Assembly (NCBI GenBank): GCA_028023455.1
Contig: JAQFVV010012497.1
Span: forward strand, 4,340,001-4,404,000
Direction of reading: 5' to 3'
DNA: 64,000 bases
Source: Epiperipatus broadwayi
Taxonomy: Eukaryota; Onychophora; Udeonychophora; Euonychophora; Peripatidae
Shown in pieces: positions 13,201 through 26,449 of the stretch (positions are counted from its first letter, which is position 1; every line of letters begins with the position of its first letter). The notes under the pieces were generated by a model that was not told the origin of the DNA, ran no database searches, and worked only from the letters and a program-made list of their open reading frames with translations. A program made the translations under genes and the position numbers.

Positions 13201-14369
13201 GCTGTTTCTTTTTTCCCATTCTTTATGTATCTCTGAATTTCTTCTCACTAATTAAATTCTGCATTTACAAATTTAATTAGTATATTTTAATTTATTCAGA
13301 CAGCCTAATCAATTTCCTGTCATATTAATTCAAGTTATTTTTCCTCAATTTCTTATTTTGTTAATTACAGATTTATTCAGCTCATTTTATTTTCACTAAA
13401 TAAAAAAAAACATATCTTACATATTTTCTCTTTATCATTTTGAAACAACAATAACAAAAACACCTGTAATTAATTAATTCTGTTTTTACAAACTCCACTA
13501 TAGATTTATTCTCATTTCCTTAAGTAATTCTTTTTCCTCAAATTTTTATTTCTTATCTTTTCTTTTTGAATGCTTTTCTTTTAAAATTCAATGTGCCTTT
13601 TAAAATTCCAACTTTCTGATTTCTAGTACTGTACTTCAAATTATATTGTAACATTGGTTTTTTAATCACACTTTTATATAAATATAACAAACATTCTTAA
13701 ATTTCATAAAACTTTTAGCATTGTGCTTAGAAAACATTTTAATATGCAAAGTATTGTAAATCAAATTCATAAATAATAATAAAATGAAGAATAAATTTAT
13801 GTACTTTCAAGTAATCTGAAGAAACAGTAATAAACTTGATTTTGTATAGCACTCTGAGAAGGACAAATGACTAATGTTGTATTGTAAAATTTATTAAATT
13901 TACAAATTTTAATGTTTTTTTAAATTTTAATTTACATTTTTTTTTGGATAGTATGTAATTAAAGTATTGTATATTGATACAGTTTACATATTACTGCTTC
14001 ACTCTGTCATTGTAAATCAATAAAAATAAAACAAATGAGATTTTTATTTATTATATAAAAATAAAGTATATAATTTTTTATTTTTTTTTACAGTATAAGT
14101 TTATACAACTTCTAAGAGATTTTAGAAATTGTGATACTGTTTTAAATTTCAAGAAAGCATTTAATTATTTTTGGATTATTATTATTATTATTATTTTTGA
14201 AAAAATATATATTTCATTTTAGGTCTTTTTAAAATCTTGTTTTAAAATATGTTTTGAATAAAAGTAAAGCAGAAAAAGTTTCTATTTATTAAGGACTATT
14301 TTCTTTTTATTTTTTTAAACATTCAAACATATTTTTACTCCTTTTAATCTAGTATATTTGATTCTTTGG

Positions 14370-14850
14370 AGAATAAAATATAAGAGCAGCTCTCCATTAA
14401 CAGTGATTATTAGATTAAAAATCCCTATTCTTAGAATTTAAATCCTCATTCTCAGATAGGTTTATAATTTTTATCACTGATTAGTACTCAGAGTTGAAAG
14501 GAATGCAACATGCATTCAGGAACTGTCTTTAATTCCATTTTATTTGTCAGGTGAAAAACTTGAAATCCAAATCAATCTAAGATTTTGAAGCCAAGTCAAT
14601 CTGCATGAACAGTTATATAAATCTGAACTCAGTTCAGTAACCATATATTTTAGTACATATTTTTATTAATTGTAGGCACTTTATTTCTCAAGCTCAACAT
14701 GTTCTTATAATAATAAATGAGCAATTTCCAGCTTAAACAATATGATAGGAGTAGCTCTCCCATCTATTATCATCTAGCATCACTGATTACTCAAACTTAT
14801 ACTAGATGACACTAGAATTGAAAGCTGACAATTTGGCGACTTATTGTTAT
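14370..14850 (+). repeat. Dispersed repeat shared with about 60150-60600
   Basis: Collinear matches with the 60.2-60.6 kb region include CATTCTCAGA, an AAAAACTTGAA(A/G)TCCAA block, CATGAACAGTTATATA against TTGAACATTTATATA, and a GAGCAGCTCT/GCAACTCTTC-type motif near a TCTAG(C/A)-TAA stretch. The identity is moderate, so this is an old repeat of unknown class. Confidence 0.45.
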
Positions 14851-15331
14851 TAGAAGGAAGTATTAATATTTTTAAATTACAATATTTCTATTTTCTTTAA
14901 AGAAAAAAATAATTATTTTAAATTTTATTAAAAAATTTCAAGAGTAAAATGCAATTACATGGAAATATCAACAGATTAAAAATTGTTTTATCCAGTAATT
15001 TCTGAAATTCTGCTCTACCTATATGTTGATTCTATATTTAAAATCAGTGCAAATGGATGTTAGTAAAATATTTATGTATTAGCTTTACAGATTGTTAAAT
15101 GAAAATTCTTTCTGTTAAAACTGAATTTTTATAGTATCTAATATCATTTAATTGATGGTGAATTTGTTGCAAGTTCATTATTTTGTGACATAACTGTGAA
15201 TTTAAGTCTTTTAACAAAAAACTTAACATATATACATTTAAGTAAATATGTATGCACACATGTATATCAAATTTTTATATAATTTCAAGAAAAATAGTAA
15301 TAATAAATCATTTTCTTCATTTACTTTATAG

Positions 15332-15389
15332 CAAGGTGAAGATCGTTCTCATATAATCCCTCAAGCTAATAGTTTTGCTGCTCCAAGAC
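15332..15389 (+). CDS. LMAN2: LMAN2/VIP36-type lectin, stalk exon
   Basis: The exon of 58 nt starts after TTACTTTATAG and ends before GTAAGT. In phase 0 it reads QGEDRSHIIPQANSFAAPR and leaves one base (phase 1). The residues are hydrophilic and proline-containing, as expected for the poorly conserved lumenal stalk between lectin domain and membrane span. Homology alone would not identify this exon. The support is the two good splice sites, the open frame and the exact phase match on both sides. The stalk appears shorter than in human VIP36. Confidence 0.8.
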
Positions 15390-15785
15390 GTAAGTAATAA
15401 AAACTTGCTTTTATTCAAGAGTAATTATTCATAAAATAGTAATTTATATATATGTGCATTTTTATATATACACGGTACTTTTAACATTCAAAATCCTTAT
15501 TGTGACCATTTATTTTTCATGGAAAATAAATACAGGTACAATCTAGTATCTAAAAAAAATTCTTTTATTATACTTCTGAAAGGTTAACTGGTATTATCTT
15601 TATAAAATATTGAATTTCAAAAATCTACACATTTCACTTTTCAGCAAAAAAACTTTTATTATTGATTACAGTTTCAACTGTATTTAGAAGGACTATATAA
15701 TATACTATACATGGTATTATCTTTGTTAATTTAATTGATTGACTTAAATGCTCTATGTATTTAAAGCTATATGTCAATACCAAGA

Positions 15786-15869
15786 TTGATATATTCCAAC
15801 CACTTACTTTGAGAAGTTAAGCCTAACTTGATATATTCCAACCACTGACTTTGAGAAGTTAAGCCTAAC
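15786..15869. repeat. 42-bp perfect-length tandem duplication
   Basis: Two adjacent 42-bp units beginning TTGATATATTCCAACCACT differ at a single base (T or G after CACT). The near-identity suggests a recent local duplication. Confidence 0.9.
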
Positions 15870-16493
15870 TTTCATAAATTTATCTGCCAAAAAAAGAGTT
15901 ATTTTTTTTTCTTTTATTAATGTTCAAAGTTAGATGACTTTAATTTCGAATATTTCAATTAACAAATACTTGTATTTTAAAAAAAAGAAAAATATATTTT
16001 ACTATTAAAATCGTATGTAAATCATTTCTGGGGCAAATGTTCTTAGGTTCCTTTCAATTGTAATGACTCTAAATTTGTATCACATTACATGTGACATATA
16101 GATGGGAATTATTTTATATCACTGTGAAATCTTCTAAAAAAGGTTAACAGATGCCATTATAAACTGTAATATATAAATAGCCTTCTGCTTATTTATGAAA
16201 TTTTCATTATAAATATACTGGAGTACTTTATGATGTGTTTCTCTTGAAGTTTGAAATGTATGTCTGTTGGCATCATTGCATTTCATTATAAGTATTAATA
16301 ATAAGACATTCAGTAAAAAAAATAAATCAGACATAAAAATGATAATAAAAAAAAAAAAAAAGGTACAGATCCTTCTTTCGAAGAATTGTTAGAGGAGACA
16401 AGTTAAAACTCGGTATAATGTATTTTTTGATGATAGTGTTCTTAGGAAAAGTTCTTCACAAGACTACATGGAAAATGAATCCATAAGCTAAAT

Positions 16494-17367
16494 CAGGGAT
16501 GCCCAACCCGTAGCTCGCGAGTCACATGTGGCTCGCGTAACTGTTTAATGTGGCTCGAATTGCACTCTTCAAAAAAATTGATAAAATATTTTATGTTCCT
16601 TGATGGCACATGCACACACTAAAAAATAAACATTTTTACAATACAAACAATAACGATATGCAGTGTCAGGTTTCACATTAAATAAAATATATTTTTCCTG
16701 TAATTGTAATTTATATGTATGTTACCAAATTTTTAATAAATAAAATGTATTTACATTTTTTTTTCTTTTTAACATATTACACCATTTTTTTTTTTTTTGC
16801 TGTACACGTTTGGTTTGGTGCTATATATATATTGTGTTTAGTGCTCTTGTATATATTGTTGTTTTTATCGAGAAAGATCCTTGTAGACGTTTGGTTTGGT
16901 GCTGTATATATATTGTGTTTAGTGCTGGAAATAGTTTTTATCGAGATAGATCCATGTACACGTATATATTTTGCTGTATATATCGATGTTTAGTGCTGTA
17001 AACAGTTGTTTTTATCCGTGTACACGTATATATTTTGCTGTATATATATATTGATGTTTAGTGCTGTAAATAGTTGTTTTTATCGAGATAGATTCGTGTA
17101 CACATATATATTTTGCTGTATATATTGATGTTTTCATCGAGAAAGATCCGTGTACACGTTATTTTGGCCACATTAGAAACGGCGGATTGATACCAATGTG
17201 AATAGGCCATCCCCCCCCCCCCCCACCTATCTCCCTACATTGCAGGTTTAGTACCCAAGTACCATGTTTATAAATGTAATATGAAAAATGTAATATATAA
17301 TTGTGGCTCCCCAAATTTTTTTAAATTCTCAACTGGCTCGCGTCAAGTTAAAGGTTGGGCACCACTG
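16494..17367. mobile_element. 874-bp non-autonomous hAT-type element
   Basis: The left end CAGGGATGCCCAACC and the right end (reverse complement CAGTGGTGCCCAACC) match at 13 of 15 positions. The element is flanked by a perfect 8-bp duplication AGCTAAAT (16486-16493 and 17368-17375), the hallmark size for hAT transposons. Both ends also carry GGCTCGCG motifs. There is no transposase; the interior is mostly a minisatellite, and the open frames in it follow from the repeat. Confidence 0.93.
16800..17170. repeat. Minisatellite inside the hAT-type element
   Basis: About five imperfect units of 54-81 bp start with TGTACACGT, continue through a TATATATAT(T) core and GTTTAGTGCTG, and end in a TTTTTATCGAGA(T/A)AGATCC block. 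A sixth partial unit starts at TGTACACGTTATTTTGG. Unit length varies through gain or loss of internal blocks. Confidence 0.85.
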
Positions 17368-20300
17368 AGCTAAATCATTAAATAAATAAAAAAATGATGA
17401 AAATCATTTAATTAAAAAAATAGAAAACTTAATAGTCATATGTAATCTTAGAAATAATTTCCTGAGCACTGAAATGTATCATTTGCAATCATAATATTTA
17501 TAAAATTAAGAAATTTCAGATGAAACAAAGAAATTTAGAATATGAATTTTCTCCACGATAATGAAGCTTGTGAATAGTATAATGAATAAATGATAATGAC
17601 TATATTTAGTTATGCCACAGAAGATTTTCTAAATTCAGTTTATATCATTAGATTTCCAAAGTAATGCTTAATAGCTTCACTTAGTTGATTAGAATGTTTG
17701 TTTGTTTTTTAATTTTCCTGAACTGGAAATTGAACCAGTAACTTTTGCTTACTTATAAACTATTATTATCATTGAAAAAAAAAATTTTCTGAATGATCAA
17801 TAAGTAATTGAATGCTTTTATCTATTTTTTTATTGAAAAATATTGATATTAACTAACAAATTTGTTTAGAAGGAGAAAGGATAATTTTAAACGTTTTCTT
17901 TTAAAAGTCAATGAAATTTTAAAATACATTTATTAAAGCATTTAAAAAAATATCTTCTATAAGGTATATTCTGTTTTTTGGTTTCTATAGAAAAATAAAT
18001 ATATATATATCAAATCCAAACTCAGATGATTTCCAGCTCTGCAAAGATAATCTGATATCATTCTTATAGGGGACTTGTTTTAAAATATTTAGCAATTTTT
18101 ATTCAGATTTTTTGACCTACTATTGTTCTATTTTTATTTTTTGTTAATCCCAAAGATAGATTGTATTAATCAGATAACAAAATGCTATGAATCATATATT
18201 GCTATTGTTTGCTACCATTTCAATATAATTTATTTTAAAATCATAAATTTTAATGAATTCATTTAATATTAACTAATTTCTTATACATTTTGAGGGACTC
18301 TGTCAATATATGAAACTTGGAAAACAATTGCAACGAGTAAAATAAATAAATAAATGTGATTAAAAGATTATAATATTTTGAAGAGACCAATTAGAAAAAA
18401 AACAAAAACATTAAGCATCAAATAGATGTACAGGAAATAGTAATGATGTTATTGAAAAAGAGAGAGAATAAGTAATTATAGGAAATTAAAGTTAAAGAGA
18501 AACTACTGTAAAATTTAACAAGTCATATGAAGATTACAGTTCAAGTAATTTAGAATTGTTAACAGACATTTAGTAAGCTTAAGGAATAGGATTCATACAT
18601 GATAATCTATTCATTGGACCATCAAAATCAGTTGATGATATGCAACATCTACCTTGCATATTATCATGGGATTTACACTATTTGCTAAAAAAAAAAAAAA
18701 AAAAGTACAAAATGCAGCATTCATCAGACCTTTTCTGAAGCCTATGAACAACATCCCTATAATATTTTCTTAATTTGTGTATTGAGAATAATGACAGACA
18801 CATTGAGCAAGTTTTGTAAATAAAACTTTTGTTTGGCTTTTTAAATTTTTTTTCTTTAATGCTAGATTTATGGGACACCATTTGTAAAACAGAGGGAAAA
18901 TTATGAATCTGATATGGCCTTTTATGAAAATAATATAGACTATCAGGAGAAATAGAAAGGTGCAAGATTCAAGAAAGGACGGATGCAAGGAATTTCAGAA
19001 GAGAATATAAGTTGACTATGAAACTAAATTCAAAGGTGTTTTAACAAACATAATAATGTCTCCAAAGTATTTTTTATTAAATTTGATCTCATTTTCCTAG
19101 ATTTTAAGAACAGGATATTTATTTTAGTAAAATATATGAATTATTTGTAAATTAAGTATACTTTTATTAATCCTCATTATATTACCAGGAATCTAACTGG
19201 AAATAATTTAAGATGTAATAGCTCATTAGCATTGGATCATATGAATTTTCTCCATATTATTTTTGTTTATGGATTGCATTATTGTTAAACAAGTTATAAA
19301 AATGTTTATATAAGTTTGTTTTAATCAATTAAATTTATTTCCTGCTGAAAATTCACTTCTGTGTTAAAGTTTGCAATCTAGGGCTTTATATTTGCTACAG
19401 TTTGTAGCTGGATATTAAAGATTTAGTCTTAGATTTTTGTTAAATTATTTTGACCATAAATATGATTATATTAATAATTGAGTGATTATCTGCTCAGGTC
19501 ATGTGTCATTTGGGCACCAGTAATCATAAATCAAGTTTTGATCTAGGAACTAATAACTCCATGAAGTATCATTCTATTACTGAACTACACTGATCAAGAT
19601 TGGATTAAAAATTATGATGCAAATGTTGGTGATAAAAGTAACTAATGTTTTGTTTGAACTTAATTCAGATTTAGATTATATTCATCTTGCTGAGAATTTG
19701 TAGTCTTCAATTACATACATAAACATTTTTATTTATATTTTTCTCTATTCTTACTGAGCATTTATTTTTGATGATAATAAAACACAATTTTTTTAAAATT
19801 AAAAGTTTACCATAAAATGTAATTGTATATAATATTAATTTTTGTATATTCTGTTTTAAAGAAATATGTCTGAACTGTAAACATTTAATATTTATTTTAT
19901 TGCTGTTATAATTGGAGATGCAACTAAGTGAAATATAGTATTATTTGTTGTCACTGTGTTAATAGAGTTATTTAAATTTAGATATTATCTCTATACTGTT
20001 TTATCTGTATACCATCTTTAGTCATTATCTGCACTTTATTTTGTTAGGAATATGTTAACTGTGAGTTAAATTAAAATTATTTTTTTGTTGTTTATATTAT
20101 AATGAATATGAAGCCAGTTGAGAAGGAAATCATGGTAAATATGGGTCTTTGTAAACTGAATGAATGCTCTTACTTACTGGAGTATTGCTAAAATCAGTCT
20201 TTCAGTTAAAACTAAATCTGTGTTCAAAAATCCATTTTATTTATCCTATTTCTTTCAATTAATTTATTTTAATACTCCACAAAAGCAATTATAGCCTGAT

Positions 20301-20429
20301 GAAACATTGAGAATTATTCTGATTGAAATTTTATATTGAGATGGTATAAAGAATAAATGGCAGTTTCATAAGGGAGATAAAAATTAAATTATAGTGATGA
20401 TAATATGGTCAACATATTAATGTTTTCAG

Positions 20430-20456
20430 CGAGAATTCACAGGCATTCAAGAAGAT
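20430..20456 (+). CDS. LMAN2: Candidate 27-nt alternative microexon of the LMAN2-type gene
   Basis: A 27-nt segment is bounded by TGTTTTCAG and GTGAGTA, both good splice sites. Its length is a multiple of three and it fits a phase-1 insertion, so inclusion adds PRIHRHSRR-type basic residues to the stalk and exclusion leaves the frame intact. Skipping it joins the stalk exon directly to the membrane exon as PRPHSDDEH. No family residue supports it and the fit could be chance, as short AG..GT intervals are common in a 15-kb A+T-rich intron. Confidence 0.35.
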
Positions 20457-21304
20457 GTGAGTACCTTAGTTAATTGTGTTTTTAATTTATTTATTAAACA
20501 TTTTGTTTAATATGTTGTTGTTACTGATTTTGATTGTTAAATAGGTAAATATTACTTTTATTATTTGTAGTTATAAATCTAACTATAGTAGTTAATTACT
20601 AACATAATGATGGAATTATTAAATAATGTACAAGCATAACTTTGATGAAGATATTGTTATTGTTAAGGTTAGTTTTCAAAAAATGACCTTTCTTCTAAAG
20701 TGGAAGCATAGGGGGTAAATAATTAGAGATAATGTAAGAAAGCAGTATTCAGATATAGGAGATGATTTATACATATGCTGAATTCACGCTTGTTATGGAA
20801 TTAAGAAAATAAAGTGAGTGTAGTAAAGAATTCAGAATCTATTTTATCATAGATTACCTAGGAATACAACTTGAAGGTTTTTAAATTGTCATCACCTTTG
20901 ATAGAATCTTAAAAAAAAAAAAACAACAGATGTTTAATTTTATTGGGACAAGTCATAATGCCAAATGTGAATTATTCAAAGGAAGAATAATCGAATCTTT
21001 AAAAATGATATTATTAAATGATAGGAATGATCAGAACAGATTGAAAAGATCATGAGAGTTTAATGATTAATTAATCAGCTTAAAAAGACAAGATCATTTA
21101 AAGATATCTATCTATTATAAATGATTCACAAAATGCTATCAATTTGTTAATTCTGGGTGAATTTATATTAAAAGTCAAAATATTTAAAAGGAAAGATTGA
21201 ATAATTAAGTATTAGATAAAGTCTATAAATAGAAATTGTTGACACTAAAATAATTTTATTAAATATCAATTAATCATTATGATTGGATCCAATTGTTTTG
21301 TGTT

Positions 21305-21415
21305 ATTTCGTGCAGTGATATGAGTAGCTGACTCCGGAGTTCAAACTGTGACCAACTGTGTATTATTTCCAGTCCTCAAATTTTTCTTGAACTTTTGAGC
21401 AATAAGAAAAAAATA
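21305..21415 (+). repeat. Short interspersed repeat family 2, diverged copy
   Basis: Contains GCAGTGATATGAGTAGCTGAC and a GAGTTCAAACTGTGACCAACT stretch, then TTCTTGAACTTTTGAGCAATAA. The order matches the 57.6-58.0 kb units, and the head looks tRNA-like, as expected for a SINE. Confidence 0.45.
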
Positions 21416-22324
21416 TTTGTTTACTTTTATTTTTTATTGAATTCAATTGAACTATAGGAACATAGGAGTGTCAGTTGATTTTCTTAGCAACAAATAAATC
21501 ATTGGTATGTATATTTCTAAAGGACTTCACTAATATATAAGAAGAGAGCAGCTCTTCTTTCTAATGTTATCTAGTATTAAACTAGAGAATTTAGTTACTT
21601 GTTATTATTTACTAACACATAATAATGAAATGATCTTTTTTTCCAGATATATTAGTAACAATTTGATGATAGTTTGCACAAAATTATTTACTTTTCAAAT
21701 TTTAAGTAAGTAAAATAGCTGAAATTTATTTCACGATGAGTCCAGCATTGGTGAAAATTCACTTTTCAGAAACCAAATTATATCTTAACCACTAATATTT
21801 ATTTAAGCCTTACACGGTAGGAGTTCTTCAAGTTGTTACTTATGTCCTCATCAAATTTATAATGGATTAATATCTGTATAGTATTTATGTTAATTTCAAT
21901 TTTCTTTTAATTTGTCAAATATTTAGGAAGTTCTTCTGAAACTTTATACACCCTTCTAATTTCTGTAATCACACTTTTTTCTGATTGTTCTAGAATCCAT
22001 CATTCTATTTGTTGTGGTCTTAGAATGTTAAAAAGTTTTAATTATGCAGGTAAACATCAAATTCAACATTATTTACTCTTGGTCGACTATAAAACTATCT
22101 TCTAAATAACATTAGTCATATTTTATTTATTTATTTTTATTGACATTTATGAATGTTATTTTTTAAAATAGAAATCATTTTTAACATAATTATATTGAAC
22201 ATATTCTTTAAAAGTGTGAGGGAACTGATTATATAACAAATGAGTGATGACAAATAAATATTTAATCTTTATTATTTTAACTGCCAATGTAACAAATATT
22301 TTAGTAAAGGATAAAATTGATTAT

Positions 22325-22597
22325 ATACCAGATGTAAACATACCCTCTTTTTATACAGGCTTAGAATCATGATTATATGAGAGGGTTTAATTTCTACTCA
22401 TTTTAAAATTATTATAAGCAGATAACTATAAATCAAATAGCATTTTCCAATATTATTTAAGTGATTCCAGTTTTGACAATAGAACACTTAAATCATTTTT
22501 ACCACTCTTATCCTTGCTAGTTTGCTAAGCAATTGCAAAATAACCATTTATATTTGCAGTCTCTGATATATATTTAGTGTAATAGTCAGAATTAGCA
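22325..22597 (+). repeat. Local repeat R, copy 1
   Basis: Shares GAATCATG, CTACTCATTTTAAAAT, a TTTTGACAAT block, CTTAAATCA-TTT-ACCACT and CAATTGCAAAATAACCATTTATATTTG with copies at about 29045-29320, 29930-30180 and 30240-30360. This copy appears interrupted on its right side by the retroelement block at GCATAATTCA. Confidence 0.6.
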
Positions 22598-22629
22598 TAA
22601 TTCATTTATTTACATTTTCTCTTAATTGA

Positions 22630-25096
22630 TGTGCTGTGACACACTGTGACTTCTTCGAGAATCTCTCAGCAACTATGCCCAGAGAAACCTAATAGCCACT
22701 TTACCTTCCTTTTCCATTCCCCACCCTAAGTTTTCCCATTATCTGCTCCATTCCATTTCCACAACATAATCTTTGTCAACTCCATGGCCTTCATATCTAA
22801 ATCCCTCTTATCTTGTCCCAAACCCATTATAAAAATTAATAACTCACTTTCTGTATAATCACTTTGTTCATATTTATTCTTCCATAACTTCATTATTTTA
22901 CCCTTTCTGCTTTGAAGCATTTACATTTAATTAACAGATCCCTAATATTTTCTATGCCTTCCTTACACAATTTGCAGACTAAATCACTCATATTTTTCAA
23001 TTTATGTGTATGTTTCCTTGTTACTAAAGATCCTGTTCGAGCCTTGAACAATAAACTACTTTCCTTGCTATTATCATAAATTAACTCACACCTAATGTTC
23101 CGTTTACTTCTATATATATTTAAACTCTTTTTACTCTCCATTTTAGTTCTTCATCTCTCTAACTCCCTATTCTTTATTAATGCATCTATTCTTTTATCCC
23201 ACACTCAACAATCCTCCTAACACAATCATCCTACCTTTTATACAAATATACTGATATAAATTCCTTATCCAAATCCTTTGCATACCACATTACCTTTCTC
23301 ACTCATCTTGTTGCATACCCTTTACTCTTAACCCAATTAAATACTATTTTGGCTATTTTTTTATTATCCATAAACTGCAATACCAAACATTTTCATTTTG
23401 CTTTTTGCATCTCTCATACAAAAACTTGACCATCCCATTTCTCCTTGATCCTTTGCTGTCCATACCTCTGCATCTAATGCATGTCTTCCTACTTCCCTTT
23501 GTACTTTTTCTAAGTAATCTAATACCTCTTTACTAACACATCATTAACATATGTTAACCCTGCTACTGCAACTCCCTTCCATACAATTGTAGCTATATCA
23601 TATTTATTATATGAAAACACTGTTAATTTCTTTATCAATCTCTTTCTTTTCTTTGCTTCATTTATCAATTTTTTTCTCCCGTTCATCCAAGCAGTTTCCC
23701 TGATTACTTAAGATGATTCCCAAATAATTATATCTATTCATCACACTTAACTTTATATTCCCCAATAAAAATTCTACATCTTCTCTTTCCCCAGTATTAA
23801 CCAACATTATATTTGATTTTTCTTCACTAAATTTAATCCCCATCTCTTTAGCCATTCTATCTTCTCTTCTTCTGCCCACAAAATGACATCATCTGCAAAA
23901 AAAAAGACCCAACAAAGTATATACTCCCTTGCCACCTATTAGCTGTATCCCTCTTCCTAGTCTTTCTATTGCTCTCTCCATTTCACTCAAATACAACAAA
24001 AGCAAAATACATGACATTGGGCATCCTTGCCTTAGTCCCATCTCACTTTTACCTTTAACTGATTCTATATCCCCTAATTGATATGTATAGTAATTATTTT
24101 CATATAATTTTTTGATAATATCCACTAAAGCTTCATTCATTCCCAAATTTACTAAACTTACCCATAATCTATTTCTATTTATTCTGTCATATACCTTCTC
24201 TATATCATCTATAAAACTCATATATAACTGTCTACCTGAATTCCTACTCATATCCATAAGTTGGCCTATCTAATCTAAAACCTCTTGGCATTTCCCCCAC
24301 TACATTATTTTCTTCCATCCATTTTACAACTCTTCCAGCCACCATATATGAGAAAACTTTATATAAAACTGGTGTTACCGCTATCGGTCTATAATTGTTT
24401 AACTTTCTATGATCCTTACTCTTTCCTTTAAATAATAATATTACTCCTGTATTACTCCAACTACCCTGAAAAACTCTATTCTTTGTCATCTTATTAAACA
24501 TGCTAGTAGCTGTACTTTTGCCCTATGCTCTAAATTCATTACCATCTCTGCTGCCCATCCATCTAAATCTTTTGCCTTTCACTTTTCAGTTTCTTCCCTG
24601 CCTCATTCAGTTCATTTTTTGTAAACCTATTATTCCCATTAATATATGCTTCCATGTTTTCTATCACTCTGTCCTTCACATCTAACATCTTTTCTATATC
24701 CATTACATATCTATTTAAGATTTTCTCTAATTCTTCTCTAGGGCTACACTCTATTCCCTCATCATCTAGTAATACTATTTTTCTCTCCCCTACATTCACC
24801 TTTTAATGTAATTTCAAAAATGTTTAATCCCATCTCTTCCACTTTTTTTAATATCCTCCAACAATTTACTATTCAATTTTATTCTCTCTCTATAAATATC
24901 TATTTTAGTCAATTTCTTTTTTTCTAAGTACTTTTCCCATTTAGCATTAATATCTTTTTCACTTTTTTTGTTTTTAATAGCACACTTATATTCTCTGCAT
25001 GCTTCTTTCCTCTCTTTTACATTTTTACTAACTCATTTTTTTATTACTTTTATTCTTCTGAATATTCTCACCTAAAACCCTATTTGCCACTTTTTC
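22630..25096 (-). pseudogene. 5'-truncated, decayed non-LTR retrotransposon (LINE) with reverse transcriptase
   Basis: On the minus strand several open pieces together form a LINE ORF2. A linker region (about 24800-25090) is followed by RT motifs NNYRPIAVTPVLYK (24244-24501), SFIDDIEKVYDRI with the motif A aspartate and GLRQGCPMS (23889-24257), then ADDV at 23888-23899, YNYLGI (23658-23879), and a C-terminal Cys motif VCKLCKEG...CKC (22893-23141). A run of nine T just before ADDV breaks the frame, and further shifts separate the other pieces. No endonuclease domain is seen. The copy ends abruptly at the repeat border near 25096. Clade not assigned; it is distinct from the RTE copies at 44.9 and 47.1 kb. 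Confidence 0.88.
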
Positions 25097-25535
25097 TACA
25101 TAAATTACATAGGCACCACCTGATTTTAAGTATCAGGAAATAAATTAACAGATGTATATTTCAAATTTTATTCAATATAATAGTGTAACTATTACACAGC
25201 CTAATTAATAACACCTGGCTAAATTGCAGAGAACGTAAGTTACTCCTGATGAATGCTGGTAATCCATGCAATCTTAGATAAACAAGGTAACAAATCATGT
25301 AATAATAATTTATTTATAGGTGTACTTATTAATTGATGTACAATTTATTTTCTTTAATAAAATTAACAAACCACATAATTTACTTACAAAGTATAATCAC
25401 AATTGATATATAGTTTATTTCTTTAACAAGATCCTCTTATTCTTTTTACACCATACTATCAATATATTCATAGATAATATAATACATTTACCATATCCTT
25501 AATCCTGACTTCAATAAACTTAAATATAATTCTAT
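25097..25535 (-). repeat. Left long direct repeat (LTR-like) of retroelement block
   Basis: About 440 bp collinear with 28357-28714, at roughly 80% identity. Shared landmarks are TACATAAATTACATAGGC, TATTCAATATAATA, GTAATAATAATTTATTTA and TTCAATAAACTTAAATATAA. This copy has an extra segment of about 75 bp that looks like an internal duplication of the AATTGAT(A/G)TA(C/T) stretch. A further 28 bp of the repeat (TTCATTTATTTACATTTTCT) lies at about 22602-22625, on the other side of the LINE. Confidence 0.65.
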
Positions 25536-26449
25536 ACATGTGTGAATTCGTAAATATAACATTTTTTTGATTCGCATGTCTCCTAGTATTTACACGTATG
25601 TTCTATATGGTATAGATATTAGCACTTATAATAATCATAAGGAATGGTCTTTTTTTAAATCCTATTTCTAAACATAACTACTTACATAATAATAAATATA
25701 AAGGAAATTATCTTTTGGTCCTAACTTTAACTGAATAAACCTTCTGTACAATGATTATAAGGAGTAACCTTTTAATCTTAAACCTAATTTAATACCACTG
25801 CAATTTATACAGGAATGACTCATTCTGAGATCGATCCCTAACTCATTAAACTGATAAGAATATATTCTTCCATATGGATGTGAACATATGTAAACTACTA
25901 AACATTGAACAAATAATTATGCGTACATAAATCCATCTACATAAAATCCAATTTTCTATAATCAAATATGTTTAACTACGAACAAACAAGGCTAATGGAA
26001 ATAATTACATTGTTAACTATGGGTATTTGTGATTTAGACAATTTATATGTGTACAATTGCATTTACATGATTATCATTATTTCTTTATTATTTTCTCTTA
26101 TTAATAACATAAAATTCATAAACTTAACATGCATATATGATATATAATTTTTTTTTTTCTTTTAACAAATAATTTTAACAAGCAAAAAGAAGTTATTGCA
26201 AAATCTTTTTTTTTTTTAATTGACATTTCTTTTAAAATATTACACAGATAATGAGCCTTATTTACAAATCCAAATTATTTAAAATAAAATACAAATATCA
26301 CTCTTTAAATATAAGACTCTCCCAAAACAAAATAATTCTCATTTACTTCTTTCTGACAATTATTAAAAGTTCATTTAGTGTGATAATATAGTCTTATAAT
26401 TTCTAGCTGTCTTTTGAATAAGCACTAATTCTTTATTTCAGCTGGAGTT

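Larger units (their letters stand above)
6858..15331 (+). other. Intron of LMAN2-type gene, 8.5 kb
   Basis: Starts GTAAGT and ends TTTATAG. It holds the 7.8-9.4 kb TIR element, a family 2 repeat near 10110-10250 and a diverged repeat at about 14370-14850. The remainder, including 9366-14370, is A+T-rich with no coding signal I can support. Confidence 0.75.

Noticed and set aside
13022-13219. Minus-strand 65-codon frame (RQLAEKLDSRESAPQ)
   Set aside because: Looks less biased than neighbours, but no family, splice context or repeat partner could be found.
16715-17001. Two overlapping plus-strand open frames rich in Tyr/Ile/Val
   Set aside because: They are produced by the tandem repeats inside the hAT-type element and mirror the repeat period.
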